Assembly: GCA_002381945.1 (NCBI GenBank)
Contig: DFXY01000004.1
Location: 25,626 to 89,625, forward strand
From: Bacteriovoracaceae bacterium UBA4096
Lineage (GTDB): Bacteria; Bdellovibrionota; Bacteriovoracia; Bacteriovoracales; Bacteriovoracaceae
Reading direction: 5' to 3'
DNA: 64,000 bases
Positions 53,691 to 62,365 of the stretch are shown here, piece after piece. The notes beneath the pieces were generated by a model. That model ran no database searches. It had not been told where the DNA came from and saw nothing but the letters and a program-made list of their open reading frames with translations. The position numbers and the translations under genes were made by a program. Within the stretch, counting starts at the first letter, position 1, and each line of letters starts with the position of its first letter.

Positions 53691-54989
53691 TTACAATCGG
53701 CTACCAAATGGATAAGTCTCAGGAATTTTCTTACGATCAAAGCTATAACCAAGTGGTGACAAGGCCTTCGTTTCATCCAAAAAGACTAAAGCATCATAAC
53801 GTTCTGCGATTGAACTTGGAACATAGTTCCCACGCTCATACTCAGGATAATATACAACTCCAATAGCACGGTGACCGCGGTAATCCAGTAAGGCAGATCC
53901 TTTTTCAACATTACCGAAGGTAACGTAATAGTTTTCATGCCCCACCATTGGAATACAATCATGCAGGTGACTTTCAATACTGCCGGTTTTCCCCATAGGT
54001 ACTTCCATGACTTCAATTATTCCGTCCCAGGCATGGGAAGCTATAACTGAACCGGTGTAAGTCGTGAATCCAACTAAGGCCACTTGTTCCCTTCCAAATT
54101 TTTCTCGTGCAAGGCCGCCAAGATTTACTTCTCCCCTTAAGGCCATGTCAGTTGCCCGGTAATCTCCGATGTGGGTATTGTGGGCCCAGACAATGCCTTT
54201 TGAAGAAGGACCGTAGTGTTTTAAAAGGTTCTCCAAGGTATCCATCATATGTTTATCCCGGATATTCCAGGAGTTTTCATTGCCATTTAAAACTACTGCT
54301 CGGTAGTATCTTTCAGCATTTTGTATGATACGTGCATTTTGGGCCATATCAAAATACTCATCAGCAGAATCAAGACCATTGACTAGTATCTCTTCTAGCG
54401 CCATCCTCACTTCTCTTTCACATCCCTGAGGAAACTTAAACAAGGAACTCGCATAGGCCCTTTCATCATGCCGAAACGGATCAAAACAGGAGTAATATTC
54501 TTGTGCTTTTCGAGCAAGTGCAGGATCAGCTTTTTTTAAACAGTGAATGATCTCATCAATCGATTCATAAAGTGAATATACATCAAGACCATGAAATCCA
54601 ATTTTCCTGGATGAGCTGGCATTCCATTCTACTAACCAGTCCATTAATTTTACCATTTCTTGATTTCCCCACATCCAGGTGGGCCATCGGGAAAAGTTAC
54701 CTAGAGTTTCAAAGGAACTTTTAGCAGAAGGTTCTTGAATGTGTTTATTGACAGCTTCACAGGCAGGCCAATCTCCTTCGACTGCAATGAAACTAAAACC
54801 ATGGTTTTGAATAAGCTCAGCACTGATTAAACTTCGCCATTCATAAAACTCTCTGGTGCCATGAGTGGATTCACCTAGCATCACCACCTGTTTATCTTTA
54901 AGTGACTTGATTAGTGGACTAAAATCATCCATATCCACAAAAGGAACGCTTCGTTTCACAATTTCATTATTAAGGCTTGAATTATCCAT
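53691..54989 (-). CDS. Erythromycin-esterase-like protein
   Basis: I start at 54989, preceded by GAGAGG at 6 bp; the frame extends to 55052. The 432-residue protein has the family motifs VMLGESTHGTREFYEWR near residue 35, GFHGLDVYSL, IVWAHNTHIGDYRAT and VGFTTYTGSV. Family members use conserved Glu and His residues for hydrolysis, but most (COG2312) are not macrolide esterases. In mycobacteria this domain is fused to a phosphoribosyltransferase in a dormancy gene. It is followed closely by the porin gene. The physiological substrate is unknown. Confidence 0.88.
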   Translation of the reverse strand: MDNSSLNNEIVKRSVPFVDMDDFSPLIKSLKDKQVVMLGESTHGTREFYEWRSLISAELIQNHGFSFIAVEGDWPACEAVNKHIQEPSAKSSFETLGNFSRWPTWMWGNQEMVKLMDWLVEWNASSSRKIGFHGLDVYSLYESIDEIIHCLKKADPALARKAQEYYSCFDPFRHDERAYASSLFKFPQGCEREVRMALEEILVNGLDSADEYFDMAQNARIIQNAERYYRAVVLNGNENSWNIRDKHMMDTLENLLKHYGPSSKGIVWAHNTHIGDYRATDMALRGEVNLGGLAREKFGREQVALVGFTTYTGSVIASHAWDGIIEVMEVPMGKTGSIESHLHDCIPMVGHENYYVTFGNVEKGSALLDYRGHRAIGVVYYPEYERGNYVPSSIAERYDALVFLDETKALSPLGYSFDRKKIPETYPFGSRL

Positions 54990-55070
54990 ATCATCCTCTC
55001 TTAAGAAGGAAGCATAGGACCCTATACATTGTTTGAGTATGGGGAGGAACATAATTAAGGCAGGATTAAT

Positions 55071-55625
55071 TTAAGAGTTACTCTGTGCGTCTGATATTTT
55101 TTGTCTCTGAAAATATAAACCACCTAATACGGCAGTTACGGAAACTAAAGTGCTGGCGATGGTGATAAGTATAAAAGGTAGAGAAAATTTGTAATCAATA
55201 ATGTGGATGGCCACGATGAATGCCAATCCTAAAAAACCCAGTTTTAGAGCGTTTCCTTTTGAAGCATTCACTATGACTAACTTGAATAAAGAATAGAACA
55301 AGGGGATAAATATTGCAGCATTCAAATAAGAGGTTTTCAAAGGGTTCAAATCATCAAATTCCCCTAATATAGGTGATACTGCATATAGAGGCAGAAGGTA
55401 TATTTTGAGCACAATAGATGAGTCTGAAAGAAAAGATTCTATTTCATTTTCAACCACTTTCTTTTTCTTATCCTTTAAGAAAGGAAGATAGCAAAATAAA
55501 AAAACGGCATAGAAATCATTAAGTACAATCACCCAAAAAAAATTTGAATCAAAAATAGAAGATATAGCAAGATAGAGGCCAGTGACTAATAAGTGTGCCC
55601 AAAATCCATGATTTAAATAATTCAT
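55071..55625 (-). CDS. Integral membrane protein of the MerR operon
   Basis: A 184-residue protein with about five to six hydrophobic helices (about 8-28, 30-48, 72-88, 100-120, 128-145, 148-172) and a charged loop KDKKKKVVENEIESF. I recognise no transporter or enzyme family. It starts 4 bp after the receiver gene and belongs to the merR-receiver operon. It could be a sensor, a small permease or an anchor for signalling. Confidence 0.72.
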   Translation of the reverse strand: MNYLNHGFWAHLLVTGLYLAISSIFDSNFFWVIVLNDFYAVFLFCYLPFLKDKKKKVVENEIESFLSDSSIVLKIYLLPLYAVSPILGEFDDLNPLKTSYLNAAIFIPLFYSLFKLVIVNASKGNALKLGFLGLAFIVAIHIIDYKFSLPFILITIASTLVSVTAVLGGLYFQRQKISDAQSNS

Positions 55626-55629
55626 ATCT

Positions 55630-55998
55630 TTATTCTAAATCAAAAAGTTTATGATTCTTAATAATTTCTAAGAGTGTATCGATCTGCTTATCCTCAATAT
55701 AATAAGCATTTGTGATTTCATGGATGTCAGCGGCATAGGTGTCGGGTCCATTGAGCTCGGCTGAAAAGTAGATGATGGGGATCAGGGAATTTTCTTTTCG
55801 AATCATCTTTCCGAATTCAATACCATTGGGGTGAGGCATATGGATATCAGAGATAATGAGATCAAAGGTTTTAGTTTGAAACATTTTAAAAGCTGAATAA
55901 CTATTGAGGGCCTTAGACATTTGATAACCACTTTCAGTTAAGACTGTTTCTAGCAGCTCTAACATCCACATGTCGTCATCTAAGACAAGTATATTCAT
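55630..55998 (-). CDS. Stand-alone response regulator receiver
   Basis: A 122-residue receiver domain: acidic pair in VLDDDMWML, phospho-acceptor Asp in LIISDIHMPHPNG near 52, and a Ser in IYFSAEL near 79. The usual C-terminal lysine (K in K-P/A) is missing; the matching region reads ITNAYYIEDKQ. The domain may therefore be atypical in phosphorylation-driven switching. It overlaps merR by 4 bp (ATGA), an unusual pairing of a one-component regulator with a two-component receiver. Confidence 0.85.
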   Translation of the reverse strand: MNILVLDDDMWMLELLETVLTESGYQMSKALNSYSAFKMFQTKTFDLIISDIHMPHPNGIEFGKMIRKENSLIPIIYFSAELNGPDTYAADIHEITNAYYIEDKQIDTLLEIIKNHKLFDLE

Positions 55999-56417
55999 AG
56001 ATATTTATTTGGATTATTTTCGATTTTTTTTATGATAGGGCATTTTTTCGCCTTATTTTCTTCACATTCATTGATGAACTTCTTAAGGCTTTTTTCGATC
56101 CCTTTGAACTTTTCAATTTTTGATTTTACGCTATCAAGTTTTTCTACGGCCTTCATTTTAACCTTTTCACAATTGCCGGTAGCTTCACACCTTAAGATGA
56201 GCAATTCTTTGATTTCTTCCAGATGAAAGCTGAGTTCCTGAGCGTATTTTATAAAATGCAGAATCTTTAAGGATTCATCATCATAGAGACGTGTTTTTTT
56301 TGAGTCTTTGCGCGATTTAGGTAAAAGTAACTTAATTCTTTCGTAATAACGAATCGTCTGTATGCTTACCTGAGCTCTTTCCGCAAGCGTCCCTATTTGA
56401 TACAATTCTTCTTTCAT
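55995..56417 (-). CDS. MerR-family metal-responsive regulator
   Basis: I choose the ATG at 56417, exactly at the predicted transcription start, over the upstream TTG at 56432. The 140-residue protein has an N-terminal HTH (YQIGTLAERAQVSIQTIRYYERIKLL region, residues 5-30), a long coiled coil and a C-terminal metal loop. Three cysteines in NCEKV, ECEEN and KCPII align with the Hg(II)-binding cysteines of MerR (82, 117, 126). The exact metal is uncertain. It is likely to activate its own promoter, which has the MerR-type long spacer, and may control the copper/porin genes downstream. Confidence 0.92.
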   Translation of the reverse strand: MKEELYQIGTLAERAQVSIQTIRYYERIKLLLPKSRKDSKKTRLYDDESLKILHFIKYAQELSFHLEEIKELLILRCEATGNCEKVKMKAVEKLDSVKSKIEKFKGIEKSLKKFINECEENKAKKCPIIKKIENNPNKYL

Positions 56418-56423
56418 GCAAAA

Positions 56424-56455
56424 AGTATACAACCTATACTGTGGTATAGATGCAA
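56424..56455 (-). promoter_or_regulatory. MerR-type promoter with 20-bp spacer and dyad operator
   Basis: On the minus strand a -35 TTGCAT (56455-56450) and -10 TATACT (56429-56424) are separated by 20 bp, the over-long spacing typical of MerR-activated promoters. The spacer holds the dyad CTATAC-CACA-GTATAG (56449-56434). The expected start point, seven bases after the -10, is the A of the merR ATG. Confidence 0.8.
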
Positions 56456-56609
56456 CTGTTTAATTAAAATTATTTACCATCACCAGCGATCTTCAGAATG
56501 CATTAAGTTTAAATTAAACAAAGACAGAGCATTCAAATATAACTTTATTCCGGCCAAAAAATTCACGTGACAGCTGATTAGCTTTTCCTTAAGGCATAAA
56601 ATAGCAGAC

Positions 56610-56963
56610 ATGAAAATATTAGTGATCTTAATAAGCTTTTCACTACCGGCCTTGGCACAAACAACAAAAGATTGTGGAACGGATTATGCCTGCTTCTACG
56701 ATCAAAAGGCCCGCTTGATCGAGCAGGATCGAAAAAAACAACGTGAAGCATTGGAAGAATACCGAAATCAACAACTTCAACTCCAACGTCTGCAATTAGA
56801 GGAGATTCAAGAACAAAATGCCATGTTGGAAGAGCAGCTGCAAGAACTTAATGCCCGACAGGAAAAATTTGAAGAAAAGCAAAAAGAATTATTAAATGAA
56901 TTAAAAGAAAATACACAAGTTAAACGACCTAAAGAAAAAAAAGCGATACAAAGGGATGAATGA
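56610..56963 (+). CDS. Exported coiled-coil protein
   Basis: A 117-residue protein with a signal peptide (1-16, ending ALA), a CGTDYAC segment that can form one disulfide, and a long Gln/Glu-rich coiled coil (about 35-100). It starts beside no other gene and is followed by a metallophosphoesterase gene overlapping by 4 bp (ATGA). It could be a periplasmic scaffold or spacer. No family is recognised. The divergent MerR-type promoter region lies 150 bp away and is probably not shared. Confidence 0.78.
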   Translation: MKILVILISFSLPALAQTTKDCGTDYACFYDQKARLIEQDRKKQREALEEYRNQQLQLQRLQLEEIQEQNAMLEEQLQELNARQEKFEEKQKELLNELKENTQVKRPKEKKAIQRDE

Positions 56964-58078
56964 AGAAATATCTGTCGGGCCTTGTCGTAACTTTTACTTT
57001 CTTAATGGCCATCTCTTACTTCTATGCCTGGTCACGGTTAGCTCAAAACTTCCTTTCAAGTCTCCTTCTGGCACTCCCCTTTATTTTGGTTTGGCTGATT
57101 CCCGTCCGCTTCTGGAGCACTGACCGTAGCTCATACAGCAAGCTCGATCATGCCTTACACATCTCGGGATATGTGAGTATGGGATTGGTGAATTTTTTAA
57201 TTATGTCACTTATATTAACTGATCTTACCTTATATATTTTCAAGCTTAGTTTCATAGAAAAATATCATACCCCTATTGTCTTCGGGCTCACTTTCCTATC
57301 TTTAGCTTTAGGACTGATCCGTGCCCACTTTGGTCCCGCAGTTAAGGAAATTGAGCTTAATTTTAAAGATTTTCCCTCTGAGCTAAGAGGACTTAAAATC
57401 GTTCAGATTACAGATCTTCATGTGGGACCTACGTTAAAAAGAAATTATGTTGAAAAAGTTGTTGAAAAGACTATCAAACTCAATCCCGACCTCATCGTTT
57501 TGACCGGAGATATTGTGGATGGGAAAGTACCCCATTTGAAAAATGATGTAGAACCTCTCAGAAGACTTGCCAGTACTGGTAAAGCTTATTTTGTTATGGG
57601 AAATCATGACTATTATTCTGGAGCTGAGGAGTGGATCAGCTATTTTCAGAAGATGGGAATGAAGGTTCTTCTAAACACCCATGACCTGGTTTCCTTTCAG
57701 GGAATGAAGCTACTCTTGGCAGGGGTTACGGATCCAGCTGCCTCAATTGCCAGACATCCAAGACCCAACCCCAAGGAAGCGATGGCCAAGCACTATCAGG
57801 GTAAAAGTGGAGAGGCCTTATTCAAAATCTTACTTGCCCATAATCCTAAGCTGGCAGCACTTGGTTCAGAAGCTGGTTTTGATCTTATGCTGTCAGGTCA
57901 CACTCATGCCGGCCAATTCTTTCCATGGACTCTGATCGTAAAGAATGTTCATAGACCTCATTACTGGGGATTATCCAAGGAAGGAAACATGCATGTCTAT
58001 GTGAGTGCCGGGACCGGTACCTGGGGACCACCCATACGACTTGGAACTCGTACTGAATTAACCTTAATAAAACTTTAG
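56960..58078 (+). CDS. Membrane-anchored metallophosphoesterase (YaeI-like)
   Basis: A 372-residue protein. Four N-terminal helices (about 5-25, 32-50, 72-98, 108-128) precede a calcineurin-like phosphoesterase domain. The metal ligands are visible in the blocks QITDLHVGP, LTGDIVDG, MGNHDYY and SGHTHAGQFFPW. The family hydrolyses phosphodiesters, phosphomonoesters or lipid intermediates such as UDP-diacylglucosamine. YaeI-like proteins have the same layout. The domain is probably on the outer face of the inner membrane, but orientation is not certain. It is coupled by ATGA to the coiled-coil gene. Confidence 0.9.
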   Translation: MKKYLSGLVVTFTFLMAISYFYAWSRLAQNFLSSLLLALPFILVWLIPVRFWSTDRSSYSKLDHALHISGYVSMGLVNFLIMSLILTDLTLYIFKLSFIEKYHTPIVFGLTFLSLALGLIRAHFGPAVKEIELNFKDFPSELRGLKIVQITDLHVGPTLKRNYVEKVVEKTIKLNPDLIVLTGDIVDGKVPHLKNDVEPLRRLASTGKAYFVMGNHDYYSGAEEWISYFQKMGMKVLLNTHDLVSFQGMKLLLAGVTDPAASIARHPRPNPKEAMAKHYQGKSGEALFKILLAHNPKLAALGSEAGFDLMLSGHTHAGQFFPWTLIVKNVHRPHYWGLSKEGNMHVYVSAGTGTWGPPIRLGTRTELTLIKL

Positions 58079-58134
58079 AAGGGTAAAAATTACAAATGGG
58101 GGGTATACCTTTTTAGCCAATGATAATAAGGGCC

Positions 58135-60138
58135 ATGAATAATAAAACAACCCTTCTTGCTCTAGCGCTAGTATCAACCCTATTTCTTAGTTTTGCGGCA
58201 ACTGCCTCATCTTTCCACAATAAAATTTTGAAGATAGAAGGGAAAAGCTCACTATATGGGCATTACCAAGGTGAATTAGAAATCAGGACTATTGATAGAA
58301 AAATCCTGGCCACAAAAGTTTTCACATATCAAGACTATCAGTTTGAAAACCTAATCGTCCAAGAAGTATGGACGGGGGAAGCGACTGAATCAGATAATCA
58401 ATTGATTATTACCTACAAGATAAAACAAGCAGACATTTTTAAATCGGCCGAAGGCCATACCAGAAATCCTGAAATGTTTAAAAAAGACATACTCATTGAG
58501 CAAAGAATTAATAATAAGCATCAAGATAGTTTTTCCCGTGGATCAGAGAGGTTCCAGGAAAGAATCATAGGATCGAGTGAACTAAGCGCCGGGCCTCTAT
58601 GGAAGAATCAAAGAACAAGCACCATCTCCTATGGCAAGGAAAGTTCACTTCTCATCAAGGTAGCGGCCGGACTGATTGATATGAAAGTTTTTAAGTGGTA
58701 TCACGCGGCACCTGAAGTTAAGGCCTATGGGCATCGGAAAGAATTTAAATCTAAGAACCAATATTTTGTTTTTGACCCAACCGATTATGATTTTTATCAA
58801 AAAAATCCCACAATCCTAAGAGTGGTGAATAAAGTTCCTGACACCATTTCTCTCGTTGAAGACATTCAAAGAAGAAATGCTTATGCCCCCTCTCTTTCAG
58901 ATAAGATGAAGCACTTTGAACATCAAATGAAGAACTATCATATAAATGAACTTGGGCAGTATTCGACGGCGCAATTTGATAAGGATGGCCGCTTCATTGG
59001 TTATATCATGGTAGGTGATGGGACTTTATGGACTGGTATGTACCTTGCCTCACAGGCAATGCGCTATCAGGCCACTCAGGAAAAAGAAGCTTTAGAGAAT
59101 GTGAAAAAATCATTAAAAGGGTTAATGCTTTTAATGGATATTACCGGAGATCCAAAAGTCTTTGCCCGCAATGCGGCCTATGATGATGGAACAATCCCTT
59201 TAGGTGAAGACTACCGATTAGGAGCAGGAATACATAAGGATAAAGTCTGGCGGGTCAAAGGCAACAACGACATGTTTAAAGGTTTAATTCATGGCTTTAT
59301 CTGGAGTTATATTGTTCTACCAGACTCAGAGCGTGAACTAAGGAATGAATTACTCACGCATATGAAAGGTATCTCGAAATTATCAGTAGCAGAAGAAAAA
59401 CTTAATAAAATCCCCGCCTATGGTCTTCGAGCACTTGCTACAAATTCAAAACAAGATAAAAAAGATTTTATTAAAAACTTCAAACTCACAAACATGGGAA
59501 GAAAGCTCACCAATATTGAAGGCAGTACATATCTCGGAGGAATTGCTGACTGGAGTGGAATTAATTTATCCATGGTTAGTACCATTACAAATATTTTAAT
59601 CGCCAAGAATTTGAAGGAAAAGGAAATATACCATGAATCAATGAGAAGTCTCATGCTTCAGTGGAAAGATATGGCCGATGCCAGAAGAGATCTCTTAACG
59701 ATGGCGGCCTATCAATTTGCCTTAAAAGAAGGATTTGATCTTGATGATGCTGATGAAATTAATGATGGCCTTTCAAAGAACGATCTTAAAAAACTCTGGA
59801 AAAAGACTTTAACTCAATCTATCTGGAGTTTACGGGAAATACCTATTCACAGATCAAGATATGATATTAGCTATGATTATTCTCTGAAACCCGATTGGAG
59901 TCTTTCCTGGTGGCCAAAACTTCCATGGAAATCAGTAAAAGAAAAACAGGCCATCGAATACCATATGCAGGGAGCTTACTCTTATCCCTTTTTTGAAAGC
60001 AAGGGCATTGGAAGCAATTTTGTCTGGAAAGATCAGCCTTTTAACTACAAAGGTAGTAGCGAAAAATTCCGCAAAGACCCGGGTGCCGATTTTCTGTATA
60101 CTTATTGGGTGGCCAGACTTGCGGGTCTGGTTCAATAA
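58135..60138 (+). CDS. Large exported protein of unknown function
   Basis: I start at 58135, with AAGGG 4 bp upstream; the frame extends to 58120. The 667-residue product has a signal peptide ending ATAS. Residues about 20-260 are beta-rich. Residues about 270-480 contain a helical repeat with GDGTLWTGMYLASQAMRY and LMDITGDPKVFARNA, which recall (alpha/alpha)6-toroid carbohydrate enzymes. I cannot name a family. It may be a periplasmic or outer-membrane-associated glycan-active or scaffold protein. It is monocistronic. Confidence 0.78.
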   Translation: MNNKTTLLALALVSTLFLSFAATASSFHNKILKIEGKSSLYGHYQGELEIRTIDRKILATKVFTYQDYQFENLIVQEVWTGEATESDNQLIITYKIKQADIFKSAEGHTRNPEMFKKDILIEQRINNKHQDSFSRGSERFQERIIGSSELSAGPLWKNQRTSTISYGKESSLLIKVAAGLIDMKVFKWYHAAPEVKAYGHRKEFKSKNQYFVFDPTDYDFYQKNPTILRVVNKVPDTISLVEDIQRRNAYAPSLSDKMKHFEHQMKNYHINELGQYSTAQFDKDGRFIGYIMVGDGTLWTGMYLASQAMRYQATQEKEALENVKKSLKGLMLLMDITGDPKVFARNAAYDDGTIPLGEDYRLGAGIHKDKVWRVKGNNDMFKGLIHGFIWSYIVLPDSERELRNELLTHMKGISKLSVAEEKLNKIPAYGLRALATNSKQDKKDFIKNFKLTNMGRKLTNIEGSTYLGGIADWSGINLSMVSTITNILIAKNLKEKEIYHESMRSLMLQWKDMADARRDLLTMAAYQFALKEGFDLDDADEINDGLSKNDLKKLWKKTLTQSIWSLREIPIHRSRYDISYDYSLKPDWSLSWWPKLPWKSVKEKQAIEYHMQGAYSYPFFESKGIGSNFVWKDQPFNYKGSSEKFRKDPGADFLYTYWVARLAGLVQ

Positions 60139-60334
60139 AATTCCATTTTTAATTTCTTCCATTCCTAATCTATAAACCTTGTAAGAATGTGGATTTGAAG
60201 TACATTTCAAAATCCGCTGTAATATTCAGTATTTCCTTCCTACACATAGGTAAATCTTCTCCATCTTCAGAACAAAAATGCTCTGTGGGAGGATCACAAG
60301 CGTTCAAAGAAGAATTTTTTACCAAGGAAGGTAC

Positions 60335-61054
60335 ATGAAAAGAATGCTTGCGATTTTTCTGCTGATGTCGCTCATGACAGTGGCATGTAACAAAGATGGA
60401 ACACCAACAGACGATCCCACTCAAACAACTGATGGAACAACAGTTGATGGCTCGGAAGATACAACAGATCCAACAGACTCAACCGATCCGGATTCCGACA
60501 CTGATTCTGATCCGGTGACTGAAGTACCGGCCCCCATTTCAACTTTGCCTGCACAGGCCCTAAGTTTCTCAACAAATGTGTACTTGTATAGTCCAACAAC
60601 CTATCAGGAAGATAAATACGATGAGGCCGTGGCCTTAGTTAAAAAAGTGGTGGGAACTGAAGCTTTCAGAAAGGCCGTGTTAAACCACACTTATAGCGGC
60701 TCAAAACAATACGCCAACAATAACGGTTTAACCAATGCTCAGATCTACCAATCAATTCTGGATGCTGCAGAGAAACTTACTCCATCTAAGAACAACAGGA
60801 TGGATGTAGGAGTTAAATTTTACTACACAAACAACAGTGTCGTTGGTTACACCAATGGCTCCATTACTTATATCAATGTGAATACCAAGTATTTTAATGG
60901 ATATGATATCAATGAAGTTGCCGGAAATCTGTTTCACGAATGGCTTCACAAGTTGGGTTATGGGCATGATTCTACCGCCACTACCAGAAGACCATACTCA
61001 GTTCCGTATGCAGTAGGTTACATGATCAGAAATCTGGGTAAGAACTTTCTATAA
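60335..61054 (+). CDS. Lipoprotein with zincin-like active site
   Basis: I start at 60335, where AAGGAAGG precedes the ATG; the frame extends upstream to 60278. The signal peptide ends in LMTVAC (lipidated Cys17). A Thr/Asp/Pro-rich low-complexity linker (about 20-62) leads to a compact domain with HEWLHKLGYGHD near residue 210. This HExxHxxGxxHD pattern is that of metzincin-type zinc proteases. The protease is probably surface- or periplasm-exposed on a flexible tether. Its target is unknown; a role in predation or envelope remodelling would be speculation. Confidence 0.82.
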   Translation: MKRMLAIFLLMSLMTVACNKDGTPTDDPTQTTDGTTVDGSEDTTDPTDSTDPDSDTDSDPVTEVPAPISTLPAQALSFSTNVYLYSPTTYQEDKYDEAVALVKKVVGTEAFRKAVLNHTYSGSKQYANNNGLTNAQIYQSILDAAEKLTPSKNNRMDVGVKFYYTNNSVVGYTNGSITYINVNTKYFNGYDINEVAGNLFHEWLHKLGYGHDSTATTRRPYSVPYAVGYMIRNLGKNFL

Positions 61055-61069
61055 CTAAAAGGAAACATA

Positions 61070-61324
61070 ATGAAAAATATAATTCTAATGACAGGACTAC
61101 TTTTAAGCTTTCAGGCCTTTGCAGACATTGAATACGTTGAGGACAACCAGGCCAAACCAACTGAGACTGAGATCAGTAAAAACCGTGCCTGCTTTCAGGA
61201 GCTCGAAAGACAAGGTTGTGGAGACCCCGGTGACGATCCTCAGCAGTTTCGCTCTTGCATGAGTAACGTCTACTCAAGTTTAACTACGGATTGCAAAGAA
61301 TTAATGACGAAGCTCTACCGGTAA
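61070..61324 (+). CDS. Small exported cysteine-containing protein
   Basis: An 84-residue protein with a signal peptide ending AFA and four cysteines in the mature part (NRACFQE, QGCGD, RSCMSN, TDCKEL), suited to two disulfides in a small helical fold. It starts 15 bp after the zincin lipoprotein gene, with AAGGAA before the ATG, and is followed by a terminator. It is likely the second gene of that unit and could be a partner, inhibitor or propeptide-like factor, by position only. Confidence 0.75.
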   Translation: MKNIILMTGLLLSFQAFADIEYVEDNQAKPTETEISKNRACFQELERQGCGDPGDDPQQFRSCMSNVYSSLTTDCKELMTKLYR

Positions 61325-61335
61325 GAAAAAAATTT

Positions 61336-61361
61336 AGAGAAGGCCCTTCGGGGCCTTCTCT
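61336..61361 (+). terminator. Strong rho-independent terminator
   Basis: AGAGAAGGCCC-TTCG-GGGCCTTCTCT is a perfect 11-bp stem with a TTCG tetraloop, 11 bp after the stop and shortly before the hydrolase gene. Confidence 0.92.
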
Positions 61362-61378
61362 TGTGCTAACATCAAAAG

Positions 61379-62365
61379 ATGACTAGCGCTCTCATCAATT
61401 TATTAAACGAGACCAGACAAAATATACCGGTCTGCACACCTCCCCTTTGGGCACAAACGGGCCATCTTCAAACCATCCTTGGGCATCTGATACCATCTGA
61501 AAAAATCTCAGAACCAGGCATCACTTTGAATGTGACACTGGAAAAAGAAACTGAACGCATTCACTCTACCTATCTTGAAGGCACGACCAAAACCGTAGTT
61601 TATCTGTTTCACGGGCTCGGTGGCTCAGCGGAGGGCTCCTACATGCAGCGAACCGCTTTAAGAGCGAGGAGCTTAGACCATCATGTCTTTATAAATAATC
61701 ATAGAGGTTGTGGCCAAGGTGCAGGTCTGGCCATGGAACCCTATCATTCGGGGCGGGCGGAAGATCTCTCTAAGGTCATTGAATATGGCCGTGCCATGAT
61801 GCCAGAACATAAGCATATTGCCATTGGTTTTAGCCTGAGTGCCAATGCACTTCTTCTTCTGGCCGCAAAACCTCACCTCACTCAACCGGATTATGCCATT
61901 GCCGTTAACGGACCTATTAATTTGGACCGGGCCTCAATCTTTCTCCAGAAAGGGTTGAATAAAATTTATGATCGAAGATTCACGCAAGAACTAAAGACTT
62001 ATATGAAGATTAACCGACCTCAAGACATAGGGGACTTTTCACTGGTTAAAGACTTACGTGATTTTGATGAACGCTACACCGCACCTCTGGGTGGTTTTAA
62101 AAATCGTGAGGATTATTATCAGACTTGTTCGGCCAAACAGTATCTTCCAAAAATCAACATACCGACTGTTATCATTACAGCAGAGGATGACCCTTTTGTG
62201 AGTATCCAGGACTACCAAGAGGCAACTTATTCACCATCAACAATCGTTCATATTGAAAAGCATGGTGGGCATATGGGTTATTTGACGAAAAAGGGTCTGG
62301 GTTGCAAGCGCTGGTTAGATTTAGCTCTCGATGCCTATCTGAAGGCCTTTACCGCTGGCAACTAA
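61379..62365 (+). CDS. YheT-like alpha/beta hydrolase
   Basis: A 328-residue cytosolic hydrolase of the COG0429/YheT type. The oxyanion region is LFHGLGGSAEGSYMQ, followed by NHRGCGQGAG, and the nucleophile Ser is in the elbow GFSLSAN near residue 160. An Asp in TAEDDPFV and a His in KHGGHMGY complete the triad. Substrates for the family are poorly known, probably esters or lipids. There is no signal peptide. The 3' end overlaps the convergent MltD gene by 4 bp. Confidence 0.92.
   Translation: MTSALINLLNETRQNIPVCTPPLWAQTGHLQTILGHLIPSEKISEPGITLNVTLEKETERIHSTYLEGTTKTVVYLFHGLGGSAEGSYMQRTALRARSLDHHVFINNHRGCGQGAGLAMEPYHSGRAEDLSKVIEYGRAMMPEHKHIAIGFSLSANALLLLAAKPHLTQPDYAIAVNGPINLDRASIFLQKGLNKIYDRRFTQELKTYMKINRPQDIGDFSLVKDLRDFDERYTAPLGGFKNREDYYQTCSAKQYLPKINIPTVIITAEDDPFVSIQDYQEATYSPSTIVHIEKHGGHMGYLTKKGLGCKRWLDLALDAYLKAFTAGN

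Noticed and set aside
53691..54989. Macrolide resistance gene
   Set aside because: Most COG2312 members do not hydrolyse macrolides and no resistance context is present.
60390..60525. Thr/Asp repeat as a DNA microsatellite
   Set aside because: The codons vary and the unit is irregular; it is a protein linker rather than a DNA repeat.
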